Part shown: positions 11,210-24,062 of the stretch, one piece after another | Layout: each line of letters begins with the position of its first letter | How positions within the stretch are numbered: position 1 is the first letter of the stretch | Source: Pyrus communis | Taxonomy: Eukaryota; Streptophyta; Magnoliopsida; Rosales; Rosaceae | Direction: 5' to 3' | Assembly: GCF_963583255.1 (NCBI RefSeq) | Contig: NC_084815.1 | Coordinates: 2,898,150 to 2,962,149, forward strand | Length of the DNA stretch: 64,000 nt | Position numbers and translations under genes: made by a program | Notes under the pieces: model-generated | Told to the model about the DNA's origin: nothing | Database searches by the model: none | Seen by the model: the letters and a program-made list of their open reading frames with translations, nothing else

Positions 11210-11920
11210 CACACACACACACACACATATATATAAATGCATGATATATGTAAAATTCATGCAAAATAATTTACCTACAAAAAAAAAAAAAAAAAAAAAA
11301 ACATTTGATCCAAATAGTGAACCTACTATTAAAATTTTAAAATGTTAGATTGCTTAAAAAAAGAAAAATAATATACCCTATATATGTAAAATATATGAAA
11401 AATAATTTACCTACATAATAACAAATCCATATATACAAAATACATGCAAACTAATTTACCTTATAAGTTCATTGTTTAATTTTTAAAAGAAACAATGTAT
11501 CTACTAGTTTTTTTTTACTCCAAAAATAAAGTACCTATTATTTAATTTTTATGAAAATTGTGCACCTATTGTGTAATTAAAAAAAAATTACATATTGTTT
11601 ATTTTTTTTTATGAAAATAATGTAACTATTGTTTAGTTTTTACAAGAAACAATGCATCTATTAGTTTATTTTTACCTTTTTTTTTTTTTTAAATTTCAAG
11701 TTAATGTATCTACTTTTTCAATAGAATGTATATTGAACTAATTAGATTTGGATTGGGCGATTTCACATAAAAGAAGAAAATAACTTCTTCTTTTTTAAAT
11801 TAGAAGCAAACAAAATTTAAACTAATTGAATGTTGTTGACAAACAAAAGACAATAAATTAAAAGTCTAAAAAAAAAAAAAGAAAAAAAAAGGGTAATAGC
11901 CATATTAATGTTGGTGGCAT
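11210..11920. other. AT-rich intergenic DNA
   Basis: The CA/TA repeat continues to about 11236, followed by poly(A) at 11279-11300 and repeated phrases such as TATATGTAAAAT...TTTACCTAC around 11250 and 11380-11460. No gene was found. Confidence 0.6.
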
Positions 11921-14127
11921 TGACACACCCCGACCGAGATCAGGGAGTGTTGGCCGTCACACGAAGGTGACGTAGCCATGTGCGCGTGCGGAAGCTATTA
12001 TGATAGTAATATAAAAGTACGAATAATTAAAAACTAGCATACAAAGTACTAAAACAAGTGCTAGCGTATGTGAGACACAATTTCAGAGCAAGTCTACAGC
12101 AGTCCAAAAGGAAAGATGCGACATAAATACACCCGAAGGTGACCCTACAATGGTGAGTGTCTGTCAGAAATGTCGGGACGCCCTCTGGGAAAAACCACCG
12201 AACCTGCTAGACCACTAGAACCTGGAGGGGCGCAAAAACAAAAGCGTGAGTGGGCAAAAACAAAGCTCTTTGAAAACTCTTTAGCAAAATACATTCTAAC
12301 CCCTCGCCGTAAAACCTGTATACTTCCCAGAAAATGAACATATATACGTATGTATAGTTATGCCAATCATGTTCCAAAATATGCCATTCATGCTCGAGAA
12401 TATGCCACAACGGAATCTCATAATCAAATGTAAGTGCTCAAGCGTAATTCACATCAATAACATATAATCTGGCAGCCGGGAGTCACCTAACGTGACCTGT
12501 ACGGCTGCATATAGAGCTCCAATCCCAACTCAATAACTGAATCTGCACACGAGTCGGAACCACCTAACGTGGTCTGTACGACAGGACTGGGTGTAATATA
12601 TACGCTCTAGTGCTACGATCACGTGAAGACTGTGCAAATAATCGCGGGTCACCTACGAGTCGGAACCACCTAATGTGGTCTGTACGACAAGATTGTGCAC
12701 CTAACTTGGATCCAAGCTGAGCGTGTGGTGCGGGTGAACATCACGTGAAGGACTGTGCCCTGGCCACGGGCGGGAGCACTAACACCGGGGTGCAGATTAT
12801 GAGCTCTCTAAGCATCTCAAGCTACTACTGAATACAAACATGAATACCACTTACCTGGCACTTACCTGTGCGTCCACAGCACCAAATACACATATATAAA
12901 TGTATGCCGCTACTAATGCATGTGATGATGCATAAACGATAATAATAAAGTGCATGGCATAAATCAATTAACCCTTTTTAATCTATTTCTGGGAATATAA
13001 ATGTATATAGGTATATACGAAAAAAAAAAGCCCACTCACTGATAAGTGGAAGGGTCGTAGCCCCCCTGCCTCGAGTGTGCACGCTCGTCCTCGGGATACG
13101 AATCACCTATACGCGAAATAGCTACGAAAACGTTAATTTAAAAGCACATAACCAACTTCTCGTAATAACTTCTCATACATTGCTCAAAATGGACAATTGA
13201 ATATACCAACGTGCTCTACACAACCTTAGGATCACAACCATATTTTTAGAATATTTTTCCTCCGCCACACGCGCCCCCACGCGCCGGCCAAGGCACGGAC
13301 CTACGCGCCCCCCACGCGCGGCCACGTGCCATGCACACTGACGGCGTCAACTGACGCCGTCAGGAATATTCCGTTAAAACTGACAGATTCCGTTAACAGC
13401 GTCAGGAATATTCCGTCAGATTTGACGGAATATTCCGTCACCTTCTCCGGCGAGACTCCGGCGCCGGAAAACTGGGAAAATTTCAAATCGTGTTTTCTCA
13501 CTCGTTTCTCAACCAATTTTCATGATTTTTGAACCAAAATGAAGCTTAGGACTAGTAGAATCACGATAGGCTAGTTTTAAGGCCTAAAAATCACACGATC
13601 ATACCTGTCTTCAAACTCAAAACTTGGCCAACTTTGAACCCAGCTTTCCCGACGTCCAAACTCGTCCAACGAAACACTCCGAGGTTCCTTGGGACCTCAC
13701 AAACACAACTACAAGCTTCAAAAGTCCAAAAGCACACTTGTTTAAGGTTTGCATGAATAGTAACTAAAACGGACCTCGTCGAAACGACGTGAAAACGTTA
13801 GAATTCTTACCTGGAATTGGTATGGTTGTGCTCCTCACAACCTCACGAGTTCAATGGTGTAATTGGTTTCTTGATTTGTGATGGTTTGAGTATGTTTGTG
13901 TGTGTGTCCGTACGAAGAAAAGAAGAAGAAGAAGAAATGGAGCTCGGGGAGAGAGAGAGACAGAGAGAGACAAAGAGTGAGGGAATCCCGGGAGAGGGAG
14001 TGTGATGTGTGAGTGTGTGTGGTCCTACAACACCACACTACACAACACTAAGCGTAAACGAACAAATTAGGGGTAAAATCGTAATTTCCCATGTACGTTA
14101 AAATGAAACTTGGGACGGGATGTCACA
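11921..14127 (-). repeat. Solo LTR of the chromovirus family, inverted
   Basis: Read on the minus strand it starts TGTGACATCCCG and ends GGGGTGTGTCA, matching the LTR at 1886-4065 over its whole length. It is 2207 bp with no internal region, and GCAT directly flanks both sides (11917-11920 and 14128-14131), a 4-bp TSD. A single LTR with matching flanks is the product expected from LTR-LTR recombination. It keeps the three hairpins (12475-12688), a palindrome (13338-13363) and an 18-bp perfect palindrome TGACGGAATATTCCGTCA near 13424. Confidence 0.88.
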
Positions 14128-14491
14128 GCATGGTGTTGTAAATAAATTTAAATATATGGACATCTTTTTTTTTTTTACATGGCATCAAATTCAAAAATCG
14201 AATTTTTTTAGATGTTTTAATATAAGTGGGTTTATGTCTTCTTTAGTTAAGTGTAATTTTTTATTATTTGTATTTTAATAAAACTTCTCTAGTATACATG
14301 CTGTCGAAGTTTCTTTCAAAAGTAACAGCCCATGATATATCTGTCGAGATTAATGAAGTATTTCAATATGTGCAAGTGCTTAGGCATTGGGGAAATTTGG
14401 GATGAAACGACAAAAGGTACCAATGAATATATTAATTAATGTGTTATCCAACAAAACTTAGTGTGTGCCTTCAGTTCATTACAAAGAGGAA
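14128..14491. other. AT-rich intergenic DNA
   Basis: Nothing recognisable was found in this short spacer beyond a T run near 14167-14178. Confidence 0.5.
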
Positions 14492-14500
14492 ATATTTTTA

Positions 14501-14648
14501 GGAGTATGATATCCACACATTCCATTTTATTTTTTATATATTTTTTTAATTTTTGGTCGTCAGATCGGATGAATTGAAGAAGATCAAAAGACAGAAATTA
14601 TCAAAAAGTGTATTAAAAGTAAAATAAAGTGTCTGGATAGCACATCCT
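14501..14648. mobile_element. 149-bp MITE family, copy 1
   Basis: The element is 148 bp with TIRs GGAGTATGATATCCA and, on the other strand, AGGATGTGCTATCCA. The 9-bp ATATTTTTA repeats at 14492-14500 and 14649-14657. The core contains the phrase GATGAATTGAAGAAGATCAA, shared with the copy at 49293-49441. A 9-bp TSD favours the Mutator superfamily. Confidence 0.82.
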
Positions 14649-14835
14649 ATATTTTTAATTCACCACTTCCGGTTGATGTAGCATCACGTTGGGGTCACAA
14701 TGACAACATGATGACAAAGAAAAAGAAGGAGAAAAGCCAAAACAAGGGAAACTAGAAGTTAGAACGGAAGGCATCGATCGACCGGGTGTCATGTTTTGGA
14801 AGTTGATCAATTTTTTCTTTTCCTTTCTAATATGA

Positions 14836-14843
14836 TACATACA

Positions 14844-14902
<59 letters not shown>
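14836..14902. repeat. Compound (CATA)n(TA)n microsatellite
   Basis: About ten CATA units run into an (AT)n tract and then into GT repeats. It lies just upstream of the copia derivative at 14955. Confidence 0.9.
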
Positions 14903-14910
<8 letters not shown>

Positions 14911-14954
14911 AGTGAGTTTCTAATTCACTTTGAAAATTGCTGTTTAGGAGTTAG

Positions 14955-15440
14955 TGATAGAGATATACATTTTCAAAATCTCTCGAATCTCTTCTTTCTA
15001 TAGCACTGCCTTTCAAACCAGTACAATATCAACGGACAAAACATATTGAAATTGAATTGATGTGCATTTTGTTCATGAGTTGCCAAGAACAAGCTTTTGG
15101 TGCAGTTTGTGTCCTCCAAGAAGCAGTTTGCTGACATTTTAACCAAAGGCCTCAGTGCCCCATCATTTCATATTCATTGTAACGATCTCATGTTAAGATC
15201 ATCCAAACATGAGATTGAGGGAGGGTGATAGAGATATACTGTTTGTGACTAAGATACTGCCACTTGTATGAAGATTAGAGAGTTAGTTAGTTAGATATTG
15301 AGAAGTGTATAAATACTGTTGTATGTACTTGCTTAACAACGAAGGAAATCAATATACTGAAAGTTTCTATTTTTCTACTTTTCTCTCTAAGAATCTCTCA
15401 AATATCTTCTTTCTCTCACTAAATTTTCTAAAGATTAACA
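14955..15440 (+). mobile_element. 486-bp internally deleted copia element with intact TSD
   Basis: The element keeps a 5' LTR stub (14955 to about 15004, starting TGATAGAGATATAC), the last part of a copia RNase H (about 15010-15200, with QFVSSKKQFADILTKG-type sequence), a polypurine tract GAGATTGAGGGAGGG and a complete 215-bp 3' LTR (15226-15440). GTTAG flanks both sides (14950-14954 and 15441-15445). Nearly the whole internal region is gone, with the 5' LTR joined directly to the end of pol. Confidence 0.85.
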
Positions 15441-15445
15441 GTTAG

Positions 15446-15843
15446 AACCTAAGCCTGTTGATCTGTACATGCGTATCTCTCTATTTCTTATATATGTTGT
15501 ACATGTTCTATATCTTACGTATATGGAGCATATAACTCTACAGGTATTATCCTGATTATTATTCTTCATCATCTTTAGAACTCAAAAAAATTGCTCAAGT
15601 ATAAAACTAATAATGTCAGCAACCACTACAATTAGTAGAATCTGACTCCATCTATATTTGTATTTCTTTTTATCTACCTAACATTTGGAAAATAGAATGC
15701 CATATTTTTGATTTCCAAATGTGGACAAAAAAAAAAAAGGATGGCTGCTGTGTTGGCGTGAGTTTCCCTTATTTAGGAGATTTTATTTTATTGTTATTAT
15801 AATTCTACTGTGATTAGGTTTTAAATTGTATTTGTAAAATCTT
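15446..15843. other. AT-rich intergenic DNA
   Basis: No gene or clear repeat was found; an A run sits at about 15727-15739. Confidence 0.5.
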
Positions 15844-15851
15844 CTTGTAAA

Positions 15852-16347
15852 CAAGGTTCTAAAAGACGCTACATGCTAGTCAAAAAGGCGGCTGGAGTCT
15901 AGCGCCTAGGTGGACTAGACGGATTTAATAAAATCTATTATATTTCATGTAAATAAGTGTCTTCTTATACTTCAAATATATAAAATTTCATCATAAACTA
16001 CAAAATAAAATGACATAAATATTATGAAGTATTGGAACATAATGAAAACATGCGGAACAAGGATGTAATGTGTGTTCATTTAAGTATGCAACAAGTCTCT
16101 TACAATTTATTAAAAAAAAAAAATTGAAATGCAAATTGAAAGTTAGCTATTTCTGTCTAAGTGAGTCGCAACCTAGACGGGTATAGGCAGGCTAGTTGCG
16201 TGCTTAGGCGATTTAGGCGGACGCCTCAGCAGGTTTGGGTGCCCTTTCATAATTTTCAAAAGCCTAGGCATTAATCGGGCCGATGGTTAGCTGCCTCATA
16301 CCTAGGTGAGACCTAGGTGGAGTTAGGCATGAATTTTTAGAACAATG
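15852..16347. mobile_element. hAT-type MITE
   Basis: The ends are CAAGGTTCTAAAA and, on the opposite strand, CATTGTTCTAAAAA. CTTGTAAA (8 bp) flanks both sides at 15844-15851 and 16348-16355, the TSD length of hAT elements. Both ends hold GC-rich subterminal phrases built on CCTAGG and GGCGG in mirrored orientation around an AT-rich middle. Confidence 0.8.
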
Positions 16348-16975
16348 CTTGTAAATCCCTTTAGATACCTCGACTTTGGAGATGATTAATATATAAACAT
16401 TCGCATAAATGCTAGGCTTAATTTTAACATGGTATCAAAGCAGTCTATCCCTCTAACACATCTTAGTTCGATTTACTTGGCTTGAATTTGCTAAAGTTTC
16501 TATGAATTTACTACTAAGCATAACTGTTTGGGCGACGAAGGGACATCCGTCGTGCAAAGGTGAATATGGTTGCCGGAAACATTCGGTGGTGAAGAAGACG
16601 TCGCGCAAATTCTATCATGCAAAGCTCTTGACATCAGACATTGTGCGTCGAAGGAAAGTGCTTCGTCACGCGAATTGAATGTTGTGCGACGGATTAGGTG
16701 GTCGTTACATAAAACACAGAGCGATGAATGATTGTTCGTTGCACGTGATACTCTGAGCAACGAAGTTCGACCCCCAAACCCTTGCGCGATAGACATAAGG
16801 CCGTCATAGTAGGATTTAATAAATAAATAAAATATATATATATATATATAGTTATATTTATTTTTTCCTTTTAAATGTTGATAATATTGTTTTATGTATA
16901 AATTAATTTAATGAAATTAAAAACAGAAAATGTAAAGAAGAATATTGAATTAAAAAATTATTTAAAATGTACATA

Positions 16976-19306
16976 CTACAGAAAGAAATATTTTAAAATT
17001 GAAAACACTAGAATTGCTAGAGGTGGTTCCATGTTAAGGAACCGAATGCCAAAGATTTGAAGGGCGAGACAAATTTGGTTCATCAAACTACTTTGGGCCG
17101 CAAGCTGAGACTGTTGGGCGGCAATCTGCTCCTTTAGGCCCGCCACTTCAAATGTCAACAATTCAACCTCTTCTGTTCTCTGCCTGGAGGATGAGGCAGA
17201 CGGGTCCCAAAGGTAGGCTTTCCCAAGCCCCCGGTGAACATTCCCATGCCTACAACCGAGGGTCTGATCAAGTGTGTTCGTCATGATCTGAAAATCGACA
17301 TCCTCAAGGGGAAACACCTCCTCGATCAAGGTCTCTGGGGGAAGCTGGGAAGCCACCTTCTCCAGAACGGTCTGGCCTTTCTCCACCATGGTGGACTAGA
17401 AAAATGAAATAAACAAATTAGTTTTAATAGACATGTAATTAATATTAATACTAATTGAATATTAAAAAATTGGAATAACTTACATGAAGCTGCTCCGTCA
17501 TCTCATCCCCGGGCCAAACATACACCTTCTTGAACATGTCAATCTTAGAAAACTTTGACCCCCCTTGAAAAAAAAATATATATTATCATATAGATAATCA
17601 ATTGTGTAATAGAGAGTAAAAAGAATGAAAACTTAAAATAAATATACGGTTATCTTACGTTGCTCCTCCAACCTATAAGAGAAGCGTCGTAAGCCAAAGC
17701 GGTGAAGAAGTTTCTTCTTCGACCGATTGATCGAGTTTGCCTTAACTTTTTTCTGTTGAATTAAAAAAAATGTATTAGTTTAGATATTTATAACAAACTA
17801 ATGAAGAAATTAACATATTATTTAAAAATATAAAAAATTTGGGACAAATATTATTGAAATATATATTATACTTACGAGGTATTTTTCGTCTTGAAAATGG
17901 CCGCAGAGCCACTCCCATTCATGTCGGCGGTCCACCAACTCTATAGGGCACCTAACTACTAGAGCGACTTCCGGACCATCATATCTCTCATAATGCTTAT
18001 GGAGGTCTTTCTTCCATTGAGTGAACCTACCGGCGTAAAGGTCGTTGGATGTACTGCTTTTTTGATTGGCATCGAGGTTTGTGAGCTCATAGTGATGCTG
18101 CAAAACTCAACAAATAAATAGTACTTAAAATTCATAATAATTTGTATACTTTAATAAAAATTTAGTGTTTGAGGATCCCACGTAATTCATGAAGAACGGC
18201 TTCCTTGACTTTATGTGGGACAGCTTTCCATGACTCCCATAGAAGGGGGCAATGAATCCTAATAACCAAGCCAATGTCGGCCAATGCACTGTGCTGCTCC
18301 TTTGTTGCAGCCGCACGATGTCAAGGATCCCACGTAATGGTGATCTTCTTGGTTGTGGTGTGAGTGGTCTGTGCATGGGCCTTTTTTTTTTTTTTTTTGA
18401 ACTACCAAATAAACAAAGTAAACATTAGACGAATTCTATTTTCTACCGAAAATTCGGCATAACCTCCCCTAAACTATAACATTTCCTAAAACCTGCAGAC
18501 AATATAACAACAAAAACTACACATCCACCCAACAATTCAAACAATTTATACCAATTGGGGACTTTAAAACAAAATTTACAACTTGTATCAAGTGTTTTCA
18601 CTTCTAATTGCATCATTGGTTGTGAATCTGTGAAGAAACTACACACATATTGGATTGCACATGTAATAATGTAAGTTGAGAACAATATCGATGTGAGTAG
18701 TCTCATCTCTTTGAAGTTTTAACACACCATATTTGTAACTTAAAAAATATACTAAAGATTTTCACTAATACGAAAATAAAAGAATAAGAAATATAACTTT
18801 TTAAGAGTGTAACCGAACAATTTATCAACCAACTTTCTCTAAAGAAGATTGGGGAACTTTTTTTGTCATCCACCAACATATTTCAGTATCCTCCTTAATA
18901 GTATGTTGTAACTAATGACTTTTATGAACCTACCTGAAAAACCAAATAATTTAAAAGTTTGATTTTCACAACAACAAAAAAAACATTCAAAATTTTTATT
19001 ATACTATGAGAAAGATGCATTACCTGTATAGGACCCTTTTTCATGGATAGAGGAAGCCTCACCAGACTGCTCAGCCTGCTCAAAACTCTGGGGCTGTCGA
19101 TGAGTCTGCCGGGCGCTTAGTATAGGATGTGTCATCGAATAAGTCAATGACACAGGAGTCGTAGACACCGTTAGCCCTAAAGGCATGACCAGAAGGACAC
19201 CTGTCGTGCCCATATCAGGTGGGGAGGTGGCAGCAGCACTACCTGTTGGAGAATGTGTCTGATTGGCCCTATTAGCTGCCTGGTGGCTTGAAATTAAGTT
19301 CGACAT
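16976..19306 (-). pseudogene. Ptta/En/Spm plant transposase-associated protein (Transposase_24-like), multi-exon
   Basis: Exons can be followed on the minus strand: an N-terminal Ser/Thr/Gln-rich piece (19004-19306), a damaged middle (about 18130-18380), then 17875-18103 (KKDLHKHYERYDGPEVAL and WEWLCGHFQ), about 17658-17750 (KKKLLHRFG), about 17482-17566 (KKVYVWPGDEM) and 16976-17389 (QTVLEKVASQLPPETLIEEV and a Gln-rich coiled tail). This order and wording match the plant Ptta/En/Spm family carried by CACTA elements, which assists transposition. A T run at about 18381-18398 and frame loss in the middle exon make it probably non-functional. Confidence 0.72.
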
Positions 19307-20149
19307 CTACAAAAACAATTAATAAAAAAGTTACATTCCACTACTTTAATCTGGTTTGGATATACTAAAAAATATCCTAACCTTGAAGCAAAATAAGATA
19401 TATCTTTAATTTCATTAATACCATTAAAGAAGGAATTGAATTATCAAATTACCCATACACTCGCAAAGTATATATTCATGCACAATAGGAACATCTATAG
19501 TATCCCACATGCCTACCTTATGCAAACCTATATGATAAACATGAAAAGGAAAAGTTAAAAGGACAAAACAAGTAGATGTATGGAAACACTACATTTAACC
19601 TCAGAAAAGGTTCGCCTTATCGGTCAGTTAAATTGATGAGCTCTTCCAGAACAAGGAAGCATGCAATCAATAAACCTTGTATTGAAAAATAGTTTGCAAG
19701 ACAATGCAACTTGCAAGTAATCGATGAATGATGGAAAAGGGCAAGCATGTACTTATTCTAGGTAATGCTAAGGATGAATGTGTGTGTGTGTGTGTGTGTA
19801 CTTATGTATCGTATTCATGACTTGGACAAAGGGAGAGGCGGACAGGCCATAACTCCACATATGAATAAAGTTTTGTTTAGCAGTTGTAGACAAAGTTCGA
19901 AAAAGAAAAAACAATCACGAATTTTTGATAGGATTGCAGTCTATACATACCTGATCATGCAAATCACTCAAAATCTGATATCTCATAACAAGAACAGCAG
20001 TAACGCACCTAGTTTTCTTTAGTCTTGGAGATAAAGAAAAGTCGGCACTTGATAAAGTGCGGCAAACAAAACTATTGAATCATAGTTACACTTGCATTGC
20101 AGAAACGAATAACCACAAATGCTTATATTATAAATAAAAAAAATATGAC
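19307..20149. other. Non-coding part of the CACTA remnant with (GT)n
   Basis: This is presumably intron or leader of the CACTA gene. It contains a (GT)n tract at about 19776-19799. No coding piece was recognised. Confidence 0.45.
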
Positions 20150-21002
20150 ATAAAGTTTATGGTTCAAATAAAACTCAAATAAGTTGATGAACTCAACTGC
20201 ATTGGGAGTCGTAATCTTAATTGTGGTCGAATTGTAAATGAGACCAAGCAAATGTTGTCCAATAACTTTGACTTGAAGGGTTTGGGTGAAGCTTATTATG
20301 AATTAGGCATTGAAATTGTAAGTGATAGAATGAAAAGAATTATATTGCAGTGAGGGTGATGTTCCCATTACTAAAGGGGAGTGTGATGTATGTATAGTTT
20401 GCACTAGACCGGTTTTGGCCTTTGCACTGAATGTGTTAGGTAGATTTCAATAAAATCCTGGCATTGCACACTGGAACGCAAGTAAAAAGGTATTAAGATA
20501 CTTAAAGAAGACATAAGCATTTGTCTTAGGTTTTCATCGAGTTAAGAATTTAGAAGTGATTTGTCATAATGATGCAGAATTGGGTATGTTTTCATATTAG
20601 CTGGTGTTGTAGCCTCATGGAGAAGTAGAAAACAAACCACTAGAGTATATAGGTTGTTTTGAAGCAATGAGGTAATGTGTGTGGTTAAGAAACCTGATCT
20701 ATGATATGAAGATAAGTGAGAAGTGTTGAAGGACCAATTAAGATTTTTGTGACAATTCCTCAGCTATAATCTTTGCCAAGAATAACAGAAGGTCAGAAGC
20801 TTCAAGAATCATGGATATTAAGTATTTGAAGCTTCGAGATGAAATCAGAAAATTAGCTGATGATGTGGAGCATATTGGTACTTATCACATGGTTGCACAT
20901 CCATTAACAAAAGCATTACATGTAACAGCATTTCAAAGGTATTTTGCCAAATATAGGAATACGAACAATTATAGATTATGTTTGAAAGTGGGAGTAAGGT
21001 AA
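20150..21002 (+). pseudogene. Copia reverse transcriptase/RNase H fragment
   Basis: Scattered frames on the plus strand spell the C-terminal part of a Ty1/copia pol. DLKGLGEAYYELGIEI-type reverse transcriptase sequence near 20265-20320 is followed by a deletion, then NPGIAHW and KKVLRYLK (about 20450-20510) and the RNase H end at 20811-21002 (MDIKYLKLRDEIRKL and HPLTKAL). Several stops and the missing middle show it is dead. It is surrounded by CACTA sequence and no LTRs were seen, so it is a fragment carried or inserted there. Confidence 0.75.
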
Positions 21003-21533
21003 TTTTCCACTGTCTTAAGTATGTGCTTTGATTAGAAATTGTGCTTATAATGTTCACTTGTATTACATGACGATGTAATTCATTTGTAAAAGCTCAAGAC
21101 TAATCGGATACAAAACTTGAAGAAAGTTACAAAACTTGTACAAATTATGAACGGAACACAATTACAAAACTTGAAGAAACTGACAGCAGTTGCATCTTAT
21201 AAATCAAGTTTTGATCCCCTTTATTGGATAAGTTACAAGGTTTTCATAATGTGAATGCTCGCCCTATTGAGAGCAAGAGTTCCATTCCGTTTCCAAGAAA
21301 AAGGAAGGTCCAAATATCATCTCAATTTGAAAACCCTAACCCAAGATTCCCAATTCGAACCCTAAATCCCTAAATGTTCTAATTAAAACAATTCAATAGA
21401 AAAAAAAATGAAAAATTGCACTAATAAATAATTGAATTAATGGAGAGTGAATTAAGGGATACTGGGTGCTTACTTAGTAATGTTGCGGCGACGGGAAGAT
21501 GGTGTGGTGTCGAAGTGCAGCAGATGCGAGAGG

Positions 21534-21709
21534 GAAAGTGACAAAGAGATAGAGAGATAGAAAGAGAGCGAGAGAAGGAAAGACTGAGATGGTGAGTGAT
21601 GTGAGCAAGAGTTAGAGAGAATTGAGAGAGAGAAGAGAGTGAGTTTAGACAGAGTCAAGAGAGAGAGGAGAGTAAGTCTGAGATTGAGCTTTTCGCATGC
21701 AAAGAATGA

Positions 21710-21747
<38 letters not shown>

Positions 21748-21750
21748 TAA
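21534..21750. repeat. (GA)n-rich tract in the CACTA leader
   Basis: Imperfect AGAGAG runs are densest at about 21708-21749. On the minus strand this is a CT-rich leader ahead of the transposon gene. Confidence 0.8.
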
Positions 21751-21937
21751 AGTGAAGGCGCCGAAATAAAAATGCGCCCAATTTTGGCAAAAAAAATGAA
21801 AAAAATTCAAATTTTTACATGTTTGCGTGACGAGGGTGTTCAAATTTTCGTCGCGCGACCAGTTTTTAAATTTTGCGTGACAAACATTTCCAAAATGTCG
21901 TCACGCATATTTGTAAATTTAATTTATTTATTTTTGT

Positions 21938-22996
21938 TTAAATAAATACATAAATTTTTTTTTGTTTAATTAATTTTTTACAAATTTTAAAGGAAACTTT
22001 TGTTTGTGTACAAAATAAATACCATTTAATAAATATCATTACATTTACAGTGTCAGTTTTCCATAGACAGCAGTCTTTGTAAAGCAATTGCACAACACTT
22101 ATCAGTTTTCCATAGAAATCAATGTCTGCAATGTTGCCCGCATCCGGGACATGTACCCCACTATTTTGCGTACACAGCTTATCATCACGATTAGCTGCCA
22201 AAAACTTGATGCCATTTACATGACAACCGGAGTACAATTCTATGCTTAGGGGCCTAATAGCCAAGTTGTACAATTCTTCAGTGTAAGCAGGCGAATTCAT
22301 GTCCATCAATTTCTTCAATTTTTTCAAACCACATAAATACTTAATAAATCAAAAACTTATTTCATTAAACCATTTGTGCGAAATTAAGTAATATAAATAT
22401 TTATTAAAATGCATTAATTTTATTCAAAATAAACATTAAGTACATGTTTAATAAACCGTTCAAAATTAAAAAATTAAAAAAAAAAAAAAAAAAACTTCTC
22501 ATTCATATCTCATTATTAAATAAGCACTAAAATTAAAATAAAAAACATTATTCTACTCCTCCGCTGGTAGTTTTACCACACGTTGATTATCAAGCTTCCA
22601 CTCTTGGAAACAAGACTTGAACATGTTGTTGATTGCCTTCATCATATTTGGGTTACTTTTGTCAATTTCCCAATTAGGCTGTCATGCGAAAATTAATAAA
22701 TTAAAATCTCACTATTATATTAAATTTAACAAACATAATTATTATTTAACTAATAACTTAACACATACAACTAACTCATCAATCATGTGCATCTTTAACT
22801 CCTTGGGGATGGCTCTCCAAGACTCCCAATCTGCAGCACATTTGTCATGCACCAATGCTCCAACGTCAGACCAAAAGCTAGCGCGCATATCTAACTTCAC
22901 AATCCCCATTAATTCGTCAACAGTGATTCGGTAAAGGCTCCTACCATAAGTTTGTCGAACCTGTACCGCAACTATTTTCTTCTTGTCTATCAACAA
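21938..22996 (-). pseudogene. Second CACTA fragment: DUF4216-type TNP2 C-terminus and a Transposase_24-like piece
   Basis: On the minus strand, 21938-22327 encodes a TNP2-associated tail of the DUF4216 kind (YTEELYNLAIRPLSIELYSG, DDKLCTQNSGV, DIDFYGKL). Upstream, 22742-22996 encodes a WESWRAIPKELKMHMIDEL stretch like the N-terminal half of a Ptta/En/Spm protein, continued near 22560-22640 by NNMFKSCFQEWK-like sequence. The two proteins are incomplete and out of their usual order relative to the gene at 16976-19306, so this is best read as a separate CACTA remnant abutting the first. Confidence 0.6.
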
Positions 22997-23762
22997 AATA
23001 TTTATTCATAATATTGAAGCTAAATAAAAACTTTATACAAAATAAAAAATTTACAACGCAAACCTTTTTCGAAACCTTTGTGCATTGTCTTTAACGAACG
23101 CGCACCACCGTCGACCATTGCACCAACAATAAAAAACAAACTGATTATAAACTGCAAAATTGTAAAGCATTTCCAAAATGAAGGGTCACGGCTTCACTAC
23201 TGGATTCAAGGGTATTTAGGGTATATATTGGAGAGGTCTATGTCTTTGGCATTCTTCACATCCCCGGGTATAAGCCTTACAATCCTTCTCGATATCGGGC
23301 CAAAAGTAGCCTTACCTTCTCAACAACCACCTTATCTTGGTTCCAGCTTGGTGTGTTCCACATATGTCTTCATGTACTTCAGCTATCACCCTCATTAATT
23401 CTTCTAGGCCAAAGCAATTCAACAAAAGTCCATCCAGAGCCTTTCTTAGCAGAATTTTATCCCATATGACAAACTTAGTTGCTTGGTGCCTAATCTTCTT
23501 ACTGGTGGGGAAATAAAGAACTTTTAGGTACTGAATGATAGGTGTTCTTCAATCTTCTATCTCATCTTCTTTAGTCATTACATCTAAACTAAACCCTCTT
23601 TCAAAGATAGAAGGGAGATTTCTTCTTTGTACTTCCACATCCACCTTGAGCATCTACCTCAAACCTTCTTTCTTGGATCTATGCTCCAGAAGCCAACTGT
23701 GTCATCTCATTAGCAATTAAATTTGTTTCTCTGGGAATATGATTGACTGAAACCTCAGTACC

Positions 23763-24062
23763 CTAATAACTCAACAGTTGAGTAGTTGCTAAATAATAAC
23801 CAGCCATGGTGATGTATATGCACTTGTAGTCTCTATTTAACTGATTAACCACCAACTTTGAATCACCAAATACCTCCACTTCAGTTGCCCCCAACTCTAT
23901 CAGGATTTCCAAGTCAATTATTAGTGCCTCGTACTCTGCCCGATTGTTGGTAATATCTTGATAATCTAGAAAGAATAAGTAGCAATGTTGAACTCCTTTG
24001 GGATCAATGATGACAATCCTAGCTTTAGCAGCATGTTGAGTGCAAGATCCATCAAAATACAA
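23763..24062 (-). pseudogene. Second (archaeal-type) RNase H of the Tat element
   Basis: The frame starts YFDGSCTQ, with NNRAEYEALI about 40 residues later and EVFGDSKLVVNQL after that, giving the D, E, D pattern of RNase H. It lies downstream of the normal RNase H in the same element, as in Tat-lineage retrotransposons, where the extra domain sits before integrase. The run is open for 99 codons. Confidence 0.85.

Larger units (their letters stand above)
16509..21915 (-). mobile_element. CACTA (En/Spm) DNA transposon remnant
   Basis: The low end reads TACTACTAAGCATAAC, one base from a CACTA terminus, followed by a GC-rich subterminal zone (16530-16800) full of CGACG and CGTCGCGC-type motifs. 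A similar zone lies at 21820-21911 next to a CT-rich leader. Between them, on the minus strand, are exons of a plant En/Spm-associated protein. No clean opposite TIR was found, so the 5' tip is lost or obscured. A copia fragment sits inside at about 20150-21000. Confidence 0.65.

Noticed and set aside
21470..21843. Ser/Leu-rich frames of 62-106 codons
   Set aside because: They are translations of the (GA)n tract in the CACTA leader.
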